The notes under the pieces: generated by a model
The model's input: only the letters and a program-made list of their open reading frames with translations
Told to the model about the DNA's origin: nothing
The model's database searches: none
Translations under genes and position numbers: made by a program
In this document: piece by piece, positions 35,047-42,931 of the stretch
Numbering within the stretch: position 1 is the stretch's first letter
How the letters are laid out: each line of letters opens with the position of its first letter
From: an uncultured Helicobacter sp.
Lineage (GTDB): Bacteria; Campylobacterota; Campylobacteria; Campylobacterales; Helicobacteraceae
Direction: 5' to 3'
DNA length: 64,000 nt
Assembly (NCBI GenBank): GCA_944323645.1
Contig: CALUTE010000002.1
Coordinates: 62,001-126,000, forward strand

Positions 35047-35326
35047 AGATTCTCCTTAGTGTTGGAATTAAAAAAGCTTTGGGGTATAGGCTAAAGCCAT
35101 AAAAAAGCACGCACAAAATCCACATAAAAGAAAAAGCCATTGATATTTTGTAGAGAGTTTATCGGGTGGGCGACAAAGTGTGCTTGGTGTGTCAAAAACA
35201 GGGTTTTGCGTATTTGGTATTTTGTGAAGTATTGGTATTTTTTGGTGTGTTATGGGATAGAATTTCGCAAAATTTTTTGTTATGTATGAGAGTGCAAAAA
35301 GAGCTCTTATGCAATCAATGAGTGCG
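35047..35326. other. 280-bp gap that is coding only in one phase state
   Basis: Between the third ACP and the NeuD-like gene. With 9 or 12 Gs in the tract at 35340-35349, the NeuD-like frame runs through this gap as about 90 open codons, ending at 35068 with a hydrophobic segment (WLFLLCGFCACFFMALAY). With the present 10 Gs it is untranslated. I see no other gene, terminator or promoter here. Confidence 0.6.
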
Positions 35327-35983
35327 TTAGAGAGTTTTACCCCCCCCCCGATAATTATTAGAATGTACAGCATACATAGAAGCTATGGCATTAAGATCTT
35401 CTAATGTATTATGATAGAGGACACTATGTGAGGGTATGCAGGTATTGTGCGCAAGAAGCATATTGCTCCCTAGAAAACTTTCTTGCCCAATTGTGCAATT
35501 GCCATTAATAACGCTTGCAGTAGAAATATGGCAAAAGTCTTCCACCACACAATCATGCTCAATCAAGGCTTTCGAGTTGATGATACAAGCTCTGCCGATT
35601 GTAGCATTTGCGTTGATAAGAGCGTGGTGCATAACAATACTTCCTTCTTGGATTGTAGCACTTCTTGCGACATAGGCAAGAGGCGAAATAATAGAGGGGA
35701 GATTATAACCTGTTTTTCTTAAAGTCTTATAAAGATTCACGCGCTTAGCGGCACTCTGTATCTGCCCCAGTGCAATGAAAGCAGACTGAACATCTTGAAA
35801 GATTCTCTTCAAATCCTCATCGCCACCAAGTATATCATAGCCAAGCACTTTTCGCACTCCAGAATCTAGCAGCGCACCATCAATAATACCATAGATTTCA
35901 TAACGTCCTTCCTGCTCGATGACATCAATACACGCGCGCGCATGCCCTCCACCACCGATAATAAGAAGTTTTGGCTTAGGCAT
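35327..35983 (-). CDS. NeuD/PglD-type sugar O- or N-acyltransferase with a phase-variable C-terminus
   Basis: Transfers an acyl group to an amino-sugar nucleotide or a nonulosonic acid. The N-terminal Rossmann-like domain starts LLIIGGGGHARACIDVI. The beta-helix domain has the catalytic His in ALIEHDCVVEDFCHIS and the usual GSNMLLAHNTCI turns. This layout matches PglD, NeuD and LegH enzymes, and next to LegC a LegH role is likely. A run of 10 G at codons 212-215 gives a short end (RGGGKTL); 9 or 12 would add about 90 residues with a membrane segment. It overlaps the LegC gene by 8 bp. Confidence 0.85.
   Translation of the reverse strand: MPKPKLLIIGGGGHARACIDVIEQEGRYEIYGIIDGALLDSGVRKVLGYDILGGDEDLKRIFQDVQSAFIALGQIQSAAKRVNLYKTLRKTGYNLPSIISPLAYVARSATIQEGSIVMHHALINANATIGRACIINSKALIEHDCVVEDFCHISTASVINGNCTIGQESFLGSNMLLAHNTCIPSHSVLYHNTLEDLNAIASMYAVHSNNYRGGGKTL
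35340..35349 (-). repeat. G10 tract at the end of the NeuD-like gene
   Basis: Ten Cs on the + strand. At 10 the protein stops four codons later; at 11 it stops at once; at 9 or 12 a tail of about 90 residues with a membrane helix is added. Confidence 0.9.
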
Positions 35984-37280
35984 TGCAAGACTTTATGATG
36001 TGGATTCTAGCAGAACTAGGGAGATTTATGATGCAATCACGCAATATTTTAGCATTTTTTAGAGAATCGCTTTGTGCGGATTGATACATTGGACATTCAT
36101 TGTTGAGCTTCCAAATAGGGCGTGTCATCACTCCATTTGTATTACTTAGCTCCAAGAATCTATCGCGCTCGTGTTTAGATTCTAGTTTGATAGCATTAAG
36201 CCAAAAGTTTGGCTTTGTCCCAGCTCGCGCGCCGATAAATTCTACTCCTGTATATGAGGCGAAAAACTCCGCATACATTTGTGCTATCTCTGCCTTTTCG
36301 TTCAAAAACTTAGGAAGCAGCTCAATCTGTGCGCATGCAAGGGCGGCATTAATATTTGGCAAGCGATAGTTAAACCCAAGCTCATCGTGGTTGTATTCGT
36401 ATGGGTGAGAGATTTTGGCGGTTGTAGTGAGGTGTTTTAGGCGTTTAGCAAGCGCAGAATCTTGTGTGAGTATCGCGCCTCCACCTCCACAAGTGATTGT
36501 TTTGTTGCCATTAAAGCTTAGAATCCCGCATACGCCAAATGTCCCGGTATGGCGCAAGTTGCTCGCTATGCTTTGTGTGCTTTTTTGGGCTATATTTTGT
36601 ACTTTTGCAGTGTGTGCTGCCAAAGTGTCTGTTTGTAGATTCTCATCTATAAGATAGCTTCCTAGACTTTCTGCAGAATCTTCAATAAGCGCAATCCCCC
36701 ATTCTTCACAGATGGCACTAATCTCTTGGATTCTTCCGGGGTGTCCAAACGTATGCATAGGTACGCAAGCTTTTATGGTTTTGCCACTATGCTTGTTGAT
36801 AAGTTTGCCTTCTTTTTGTATGCCAAAAGTTTCAAGAAATATCCTCAGCGCACTTGGTGAGAGGCTTAAGGTATCCATATCGACATCGATATATATGGGG
36901 CGAGCACCCGTATAAGAGATTGCATTGCTTGTAGCGATGAAGCTTAAAGGTTGCGTGATAACTTCACAGCTAGAATCCACTCCAAGTGCGTGTAGAGCGA
37001 TATGTAGCGCCGAAGTGCCATTGGTTGTAGCGATGGCGTACGCACTTCCGCAAAAGCTTGCAATATCGCGCTCAAACCGATCCACAAATGCACCCACACT
37101 TGAGACAAATCCCGTATCGATACATTCCTCAAGATAGCGTTTTTCATTACCGATAAAATAGGGCTGATGAAGTGGGATAAAATCTTTAGGTTCATCATAA
37201 AGCTTTCGGATAAAGTGCAGTATATCGATATAGTCTTTCAAATGTGTCTCCAGCAAAAATCTAGCCCTATTGTATAGCAC
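35976..37280 (-). CDS. LegC-type PLP aminotransferase of the DegT/DnrJ/EryC1 family
   Basis: Transfers an amino group to C4 of a keto-sugar nucleotide, making the amino sugar used for legionaminic acid. FIPLHQPYFIGNEKRYLEE and TGFVSSVGAFVDRFE are the LegC-specific start. The catalytic Lys is residue 260 in LSFNGNKTITCGGGG. The end contains FWLNAIKLES and GVMTRPIWKL. A polar insertion (about residues 212-246) is unusual. The start is uncertain: GTG at 37280 has AAAGG before it, but TTG at 37238 with GGAG gives the usual N-terminus. There is no G-tract. Confidence 0.9.
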   Translation of the reverse strand: MLYNRARFLLETHLKDYIDILHFIRKLYDEPKDFIPLHQPYFIGNEKRYLEECIDTGFVSSVGAFVDRFERDIASFCGSAYAIATTNGTSALHIALHALGVDSSCEVITQPLSFIATSNAISYTGARPIYIDVDMDTLSLSPSALRIFLETFGIQKEGKLINKHSGKTIKACVPMHTFGHPGRIQEISAICEEWGIALIEDSAESLGSYLIDENLQTDTLAAHTAKVQNIAQKSTQSIASNLRHTGTFGVCGILSFNGNKTITCGGGGAILTQDSALAKRLKHLTTTAKISHPYEYNHDELGFNYRLPNINAALACAQIELLPKFLNEKAEIAQMYAEFFASYTGVEFIGARAGTKPNFWLNAIKLESKHERDRFLELSNTNGVMTRPIWKLNNECPMYQSAQSDSLKNAKILRDCIINLPSSARIHIIKSCNA

Positions 37281-38769
37281 CTAGCCTTTAGAGTTTTTGA
37301 AAATACGTTTAAAAGCTTGCAAGAATAAAAAAGTCTTTGGCATAAAATAGGCAAGCTTCGCGCGTTTGCTTACAAGCTGCATATAGGGCTCTAATGGCTT
37401 TAACAGGGAGCGGATATTTCTTGGATCAGCACTAAAAGTAGTGCCACCAAATGCATAGATTGCGCGCACTTGTAGAAACGCAATAAGCTTATTTTTTAGC
37501 GATTTGTCTTCTAGAGTGCTAATAAACTCAAGCAATCCTAGGCAAATATGCGCACAAGAGTAAGCGAAGTTGTAGTGTTTGATGAGATAGCCATCGTATT
37601 TGAAAGCTTGCACAAGTGGTAGCATTGTGGGTGGGTAGGTGGTACGAAATACTCCTATAGATTCTCCATGTGTCGAGGTGGAGTCGGTATGAAGACGATA
37701 GAGATAGAGTGCGTTTGGTATGATTTTGATTTGTTTTGCTTTGGCAAAAAGTATCATACCAAAGAGTGCATCTTCACTCTCGATAGTGGCATAAAAACGC
37801 AGATTCTGCAGTAACGCAGTGCGAAAGAGCCCCACTGCTACAAACGAGAATCCGCTAGCGTTTTGTCGCTCCCAAAGTGCAAGCGCACTAAAACTTTGTG
37901 CTGTTATTTGCTCGCTATTTAAATGCAGTGTTTCTAGCAGTGAAGGGTAGGGCTGGCATTTGCTAGAATCTAGAGGGGGCTCGTAGTGGTACCTAACATC
38001 GTGCCAAGCAATATCACAATCGCCTATTGTTTCTATACAGGTTTGTATGCATAAGGGGTCTAGCATATCATCGGCATCAAGAAAATGGATATATTCTACA
38101 TCTTTTGGCGGTGTGGGGGAGTGTGAAAAAACAAAAAAGGTATCGATACTATAATCGATTGGCTTATTGAAGATTACTTGGGTTTGTGGGTTTTGTCGGC
38201 TGGAGTTTTGTGCTTGGGCTTGATTTTGGCTAGATTTTGTGAAGGTGGTTTTTGTGGATTCTGTTGGAGATTGTTGATTGTTACTATCTGGGTTAGATAC
38301 TGCCCCCCCCCCTAAGAGAAATTATCGGCTCTCCTGTGAGGTAGCTTATATTGTTGTGGCTTAGTGCATTTGGCTTTAGAATCGCGCGAAAGAGATAGGG
38401 CGCATTTGCGCTAGAATCCACAAAACTAGATTCTAGCAAGTCAGAATCTAGGGGCTTAGATTCTGGTATGATTGGCAGAAGTTCTACCCCACCAAAGATA
38501 TATTCAATCCCAGCATTGCGCGCGCTACCTTGCCCACTATTACTTTTGGATATGATTGTTATGCGTTTGTCGCTGTTGAAATATTCTTTGGCGATTTGCA
38601 GGCTTGAATCCGTACTGCCATCATCAACTATGATAATTTCAAGATTCTCATAGCTTTGATTTAGTACAGATTCTATGGCATCGCCAAGATAGGCTTTTGT
38701 GTTGAAACAGGGGATAATCACTGCGACTTTTGGTTGTGTGGCTAGATTTTGGTTGTGCGTGTTGTGCAT
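37281..38769 (-). CDS. Phase-variable family 2 glycosyltransferase, out of frame in this sequence (OFF)
   Basis: Adds a sugar to a surface glycan. The first frame (38769 to 38293) has the GT2 start VAVIIPCFNTKAYLGDAIESVL with the nucleotide-binding IIIVDDGSTD. A run of 10 G at codon 153 then leads to a stop. One G fewer (9) or two more (12) continues without a stop through a low-complexity Gln/Asn/Thr-rich linker into YIHFLDADDMLD (the DxD metal site). The C-terminal part to 37281 follows, with an ED motif (ESEDALFG). The full protein would be about 496 residues. As written only the first third is made, although an internal ATG at 38066 could start the rest. It has its own promoter-like -10 at 38800-38805. 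Confidence 0.85.
38303..38312 (-). repeat. G10 tract in the glycosyltransferase gene
   Basis: Ten Cs on the + strand. In-frame lengths are 9 and 12. Confidence 0.9.
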
Positions 38770-38799
38770 TGAAGCTCCTTGAAGTGTATTGTGTAATGA

Positions 38800-38805
38800 A
38801 GTATA
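38800..38805 (-). promoter_or_regulatory. Possible -10 element of the glycosyltransferase gene
   Basis: TATACT on the minus strand about 31 bp before the GT2 ATG. No good -35 is visible. A CIRCE-like dyad lies just upstream (38840-38864). Confidence 0.4.
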
Positions 38806-38839
38806 ACCTAATTCAAGATATTTGTGGTGTGTTTTGGAG

Positions 38840-38864
38840 TTAGCACTCTTAGAGTGAGTGCTAA
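38840..38864. promoter_or_regulatory. CIRCE-like inverted repeat with a 7-bp spacer
   Basis: TTAGCACTC and GAGTGCTAA are exactly the two arms of the CIRCE element bound by the heat-shock repressor HrcA, but the spacer is 7 bp instead of 9. It lies in the 98-bp gap between the radical SAM stop and the GT2 start, just upstream of a possible promoter. It might instead be a terminator stem, but no T run follows it on the minus strand. Confidence 0.5.
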
Positions 38865-38867
38865 AAG

Positions 38868-39978
38868 TTATAAAAAATTATCTTGTAGTAAATGCTCGGG
38901 TATTGTACCCTGCAAAAGCTCATCAATAGCGATATTATATGAGATTGCGCGGCAGTTTTCGCAAGCACCTTTGGCAAATTTTTCATTAAGCCTTGCTATC
39001 ACTTCACTATGACGCGCTGCATTCCATAATTCGCCAAAGCGTGCGTCATTTAGATTACCAATACTAAAAGTTTTATCGCCAATAAGAGGTTGGCACAAAT
39101 ACACTTCGCCATCGTAGTTTATAAATGCATTGCTTCGCATAAGGATAGCATTGCATAAAAAGCTTTTTTGGAGCTTAGGAATATAGGTGCTGCCATAGTG
39201 TCCTATGTTGTTGTTTTTTACATTGATAAGATTGGTAGTGGCTGGGTTGATTGCTTGAAGTCCTTGTTCAATTTGCTGTAAGACATCATCTTTTTGTTCT
39301 TGTGTCAGATCGATGGCGCGTTTTTCGTAATCGATTGCTGGGATAAAAATAATATAATCAAATCCTTCACTCATAGCCTTTTGATATGTGTTGAAAATTT
39401 CTTTGTAGTTGATTGCATTGATAACGCAGCGAGCACCTACAATAAGAGTGCTATCGGCAGTTTTTAGTTTTTTGGGGAGGGAGAATTGTCCTTCAAAATG
39501 CTTTGCACCAACAATGGCTTGGTATTGCTTCTCTTTAGTAGAATATACTGACACAGCGATATAATTAAATCGGCGCAAAAGGTCATAGTGTTCTTGTTTG
39601 ATTGCAACCGAATTGGTAATAAGGGCGACTTCGATTCCAGAATCTAACAAAGCTCTAGCGTGCATATCCCATTTGCTTAGTGTTGTTGGCTCACCGCCAC
39701 CAGAGAGATATACTGCTTTTGTGCCAAGATCGCGCAGATCTTTGATTGTTTGGGTAATAATTGTATCGCTAAGGCGGGATTTGTTTTTGCGTCTTTGTCC
39801 ATAGCTGCAGTGAATACAGTTGTAATTACAACTCGCACACCAGTGGAACTCTACTGCTATAGGTGGCAAACTCTCTAGTATATGCCCCCCCCCCCTTAAA
39901 AATCCGGCTTTGAACAGCTTGGTAATGGGGTAAAATCTTGCGCGGATCAAGTAGGTGTGTTAGATTGATATTTTGCAT
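38868..39978 (-). CDS. Phase-variable radical SAM/SPASM-type enzyme, out of frame from its best start (OFF)
   Basis: A radical SAM enzyme with an iron-sulfur cluster motif CNYNCIHC (Cys-x3-Cys-x2-Cys) and GGGEPTTLSKW. A C-terminal Cys-rich SPASM-like region (GEVYLCQPLIG, GACENC) binds further clusters. The best start is ATG 39978 (GGAG eight bases ahead), with MQNINLTHLLDPRKILPHYQ typical of glycan-locus radical SAM proteins. An 11-G run at codon 28 then shifts the frame; 10 or 13 G joins it to the catalytic domain. A TTG at 39950 would bypass this but lacks a ribosome site. The reaction is unknown; epimerisation or oxidation of a sugar is possible. Confidence 0.82.
39885..39895 (-). repeat. 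G11 tract near the start of the radical SAM gene
   Basis: Eleven Cs on the + strand. In-frame lengths from ATG 39978 are 10 and 13. Confidence 0.9.
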
Positions 39979-39986
39979 AAAGACTC

Positions 39987-40997
39987 CTATAAATTGTAGA
40001 TATTAGTTTTGTATTTAGCGAGGTTTGTTTTGTCGCTAAACCAAGCAATTGTTTCTTGCAAACCTTCTTTTAGGGTGTATTTTGGCATAAAGTTGGTTAG
40101 GGACTGTATCTTGGTATTATCGCACTTAAGGCGAAAAACTTCGCTTTTTTGTGGGCGGATTCTTTGAGTATCGCTGATAAACTCCACATCGCTTTGCATT
40201 AGATCTTTGATGAGAATCAGGGTATCATAAACGCTTATTTCTGTATTAGATCCGATGTTTATCACTTCACCAATGGTTTTTGGGCTAAGAGCTAAAGCAA
40301 TAAAACCAGCACACGTGTCTTTGACATAGTTAAAATCTCTTGTTGGGCTTGTATCGCCAAGTTTTATGGATTTTGCACCACTTGCTATTTGGGTGATGAT
40401 TGTAGGGATAACTGCCCTTGCACTTTGGCGTGGTCCATATGTGTTGAAAGGGCGCGCGATTGTAAGTGGTAATCCAAAGGCACTATGAAAGCTCATAGCG
40501 ATAGCATCAGCTCCTATTTTGCTTGCTGAGTAGGGACTTTGGGGTTGGAGTGGATGCTCTTCGTTTATGGGTACATATTGGGCTGTGCCATAGACTTCAC
40601 TTGTGCTTGTATGGATAATGCGCTCGATTCCAGATTCTAGGGCGGCTTGGCAGATATTTAGCGTGCCTTTGATGTTTGTATCGACATAACTATCAGGGGC
40701 AACATACGAATAGGGAATAGCAATAAGTGCAGCAAGATGAAAGAGAATATGTACATCTTTGCAGATATGCTTGCAAAAATGTGGGTCGCGCACATCACCG
40801 CTAATAACTTCAATAGAATCTAGGCATTCTATATCTTCAAGCCAACCCCAAGAATTGAATGAATTATAAAAACTTAGTGCTTTGATATGGGCATTATAAA
40901 AAGGGGAATCTGGATTTTTAGACTCATTATATAGAGCTTGCGTGAGATGTGAGCCTATGAAGCCATCTGCACCAGTGATAAGAAGTGTTTTTTGCAT
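39987..40997 (-). CDS. LegB-type NAD-dependent sugar-nucleotide 4,6-dehydratase
   Basis: Extended SDR that removes water from a UDP- or GDP-linked amino sugar, the first step of legionaminic acid synthesis. The cofactor loop is ITGADGFIGSHL, followed by SFYNSFNSWGWL, a segment characteristic of LegB. The active site is TSTSEVYGTAQY and YSASKIGAD (Tyr-x3-Lys). I chose ATG 40997 (AAAGGA ahead); an upstream in-frame ATG at 41045 would run through the promoter. It has a strong promoter at 41018-41045 and starts the island transcript. There is no G-tract. Confidence 0.92.
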   Translation of the reverse strand: MQKTLLITGADGFIGSHLTQALYNESKNPDSPFYNAHIKALSFYNSFNSWGWLEDIECLDSIEVISGDVRDPHFCKHICKDVHILFHLAALIAIPYSYVAPDSYVDTNIKGTLNICQAALESGIERIIHTSTSEVYGTAQYVPINEEHPLQPQSPYSASKIGADAIAMSFHSAFGLPLTIARPFNTYGPRQSARAVIPTIITQIASGAKSIKLGDTSPTRDFNYVKDTCAGFIALALSPKTIGEVINIGSNTEISVYDTLILIKDLMQSDVEFISDTQRIRPQKSEVFRLKCDNTKIQSLTNFMPKYTLKEGLQETIAWFSDKTNLAKYKTNIYNL

Positions 40998-41017
40998 AAA
41001 AAATCCTTTTGACCAAG

Positions 41018-41045
41018 ATTGTAGCATAAATTGGGTTCTTTGCAA
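41018..41045 (-). promoter_or_regulatory. Promoter at the head of the glycan island (legB)
   Basis: On the minus strand TTGCAA, 16 bp, then TGC-TACAAT, ending 20 bp before the legB ATG and entirely within the 60-bp gap after the helicase gene. Probably the main promoter of the island. Confidence 0.6.
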
Positions 41046-41057
41046 AGATTTGATGCG

Positions 41058-42920
41058 TTAGATTTGTATGGTTTGTGAAGGGGTTGCCACAAACAAGGAG
41101 CGAGAGGTTTGCCTGTTATTTAGAGATGTGGCATTGTCTTGTTTGCTATACTGGATTTTGATTGTATCTAGAGGGTAGGGTTTTGCACAGTGTAAAATCT
41201 CGCTTAAAAATTGTCCTTTGAATTTTATCCAATAGTGATAATCACACACAATGATAAGTTGTTGCTTTATGCGACTTATAGCGACATTTAAGGCGTGAGC
41301 GGCATTTTTGTTATGAGAATTGGTAAGATAGTGGTGGAGCATAACGGGCGAAAATACAACACAATCAAACTCCTGTCCTTGCGAGCTGTGAATTGTCCAA
41401 ACATAGCGATATGGCACACCATAAGCACTAATGAGTTTGCGCTGCTGTACAAAGGGTGTAATTACAGCAATATCTTTATATATGGATTCTAGTGCTGGAA
41501 AAATATGTGCTATGGTTTGTGCTTCGGTCTGATTGGACTTATCTTGTATGGCAGCATTTGGGCAATCGATATAGTATAGTTCTGTGGGCTCTTGCCTGCC
41601 TTTTAAGCCATTTTGATAAATATGAGTATCAAGAATCTTGGCAAGATTATCGCCGTAGCGATGTGTTTTGCGTAAGATACTAAGTGTGGTGTGCTTAAAA
41701 TGCAATGCACTGCATTGGGTTTTATGAAAGATAGGTGCACTATCTATTTGTGGTGCAGCAAAAAACTCTTCCAAAAACAGGGCAGAGAGATTAAAAAGGT
41801 TTGCCCAAATATATTCACCCTTAATTTTTGCAGGTGGAATCTCACAAATAGGCATAAGCTGCTTGTGGTCACCAAGTAGCGTGATTGGTGCTTTTTGGGT
41901 GGTTAAAGTGAGGGCTTTAATAAGTGGTGTGAAAGCGCATTCGTCTAAAAAGAAATGAACAAACTCTATATCAATAGTTTTATAACGTTTGATAAAACCA
42001 TCAATTGTCATTCCTACAACAAGCGTCTCCTTGAGACGAGTCTTTAAGCTTACTGTGCTAAAAAGGCTTTGGGGTTGTTTTGCTTGCAGGATTTGAGGGT
42101 CGCATACTTCAATAAAATTTTCCAAAAATACATTGCTTGGCGTGCCTAAACGCAGAATTTTTTCACGATTTAACCCTAATGCGTCAAATTTTTTTATTAA
42201 TGTACACATAACTTGTTCAAGAGCGCTGTTGGTAGGAGCAAGAACACAAACACGCATATCGCGATAAATATAATACAACAGAGCTTCAAAAAGCACCACT
42301 TGTGTTTTGCCGCTGCCTGGAGCACCCCAAACATAGCTAAAAGGGCACGATAGAACTGTATAAAGTGCTTCTTCTTGTTCTTGATTTAGATAGCTAGGAG
42401 GGGTATATACTTCATTTGTGCTAGAATCTTGACTTGAGCTAATATTAGATTCTATATTAGATTCTTGGGTAGGTGCCACATTTTGCTTTTGATATATGCG
42501 TTGTTGTATGGGAAACTTATGGGTTTTTGGGAGTGCTAGATAATTTGATTCTTCAAAAAAATCTTTAAGATTGAGGATCAAAAATTTCAAATCGCTAAAA
42601 AGTTTAACACTATCTTTATATGCTATGATTTGCTCAAGGAGCATAGAATCTAGGCATTCAATAGTAAGTAACCCTAGTTTTTCGTTGTAAAACAAGATAT
42701 TGAAGCCATCTTTATCATTGAGTGCGAGATAGTGCTGTTTTATTTCTAGCATCAATGTGTCAGGGTTTAGGAATCGCGTTTTGATAAAAAAATTGAGAAG
42801 ATTCTCATCGATTTGAAGTTGCAGAATTTGTAATTGCTCACAACCAAGATTATTAGAGGCTAAATATTCGTAATATACTGTTGCTGCATTTAGGACAGCA
42901 TTTTTAGCTTGAGTGATCAT
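41058..42920 (-). CDS. Superfamily 1 DNA/RNA helicase (UPF1/Dna2-like)
   Basis: A 620-residue ATP-dependent helicase-like protein. After a 180-residue N-terminal domain of unknown fold comes Walker A (WGAPGSGKTQVV, residues 199-206). CVLAPTNSALEQV is motif Ia, FLDECAF is motif II, TLLGDHKQLMP is motif III, TIHSSQGQEFDCV is motif V and NVAISRIKQQLII is motif VI. Its cellular role is unknown. It lies between dapB and the glycan island and is separated from legB by the island promoter. Confidence 0.88.
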   Translation of the reverse strand: MITQAKNAVLNAATVYYEYLASNNLGCEQLQILQLQIDENLLNFFIKTRFLNPDTLMLEIKQHYLALNDKDGFNILFYNEKLGLLTIECLDSMLLEQIIAYKDSVKLFSDLKFLILNLKDFFEESNYLALPKTHKFPIQQRIYQKQNVAPTQESNIESNISSSQDSSTNEVYTPPSYLNQEQEEALYTVLSCPFSYVWGAPGSGKTQVVLFEALLYYIYRDMRVCVLAPTNSALEQVMCTLIKKFDALGLNREKILRLGTPSNVFLENFIEVCDPQILQAKQPQSLFSTVSLKTRLKETLVVGMTIDGFIKRYKTIDIEFVHFFLDECAFTPLIKALTLTTQKAPITLLGDHKQLMPICEIPPAKIKGEYIWANLFNLSALFLEEFFAAPQIDSAPIFHKTQCSALHFKHTTLSILRKTHRYGDNLAKILDTHIYQNGLKGRQEPTELYYIDCPNAAIQDKSNQTEAQTIAHIFPALESIYKDIAVITPFVQQRKLISAYGVPYRYVWTIHSSQGQEFDCVVFSPVMLHHYLTNSHNKNAAHALNVAISRIKQQLIIVCDYHYWIKFKGQFLSEILHCAKPYPLDTIKIQYSKQDNATSLNNRQTSRSLFVATPSQTIQI

Positions 42921-42931
42921 AGCCTAACCAC

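Noticed and set aside
35068-35373. ORF of 101 codons crossing the tract in another frame
   Set aside because: Its upstream part is a shadow of the NeuD-like gene; only the downstream part is meaningful, as the alternative tail, so I did not list it as a gene.
37281-38066. Stand-alone glycosyltransferase gene starting at 38066
   Set aside because: It begins in the middle of the GT2 catalytic domain at FLDADDMLD; the first half is encoded just upstream out of frame.
18948-39895. All frameshifts caused purely by sequencing error
   Set aside because: Homopolymer miscalls are possible for single tracts, but eleven long G runs confined to glycan genes, several with intact frames, fit slipped-strand switching better. 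Individual ON/OFF states remain uncertain.
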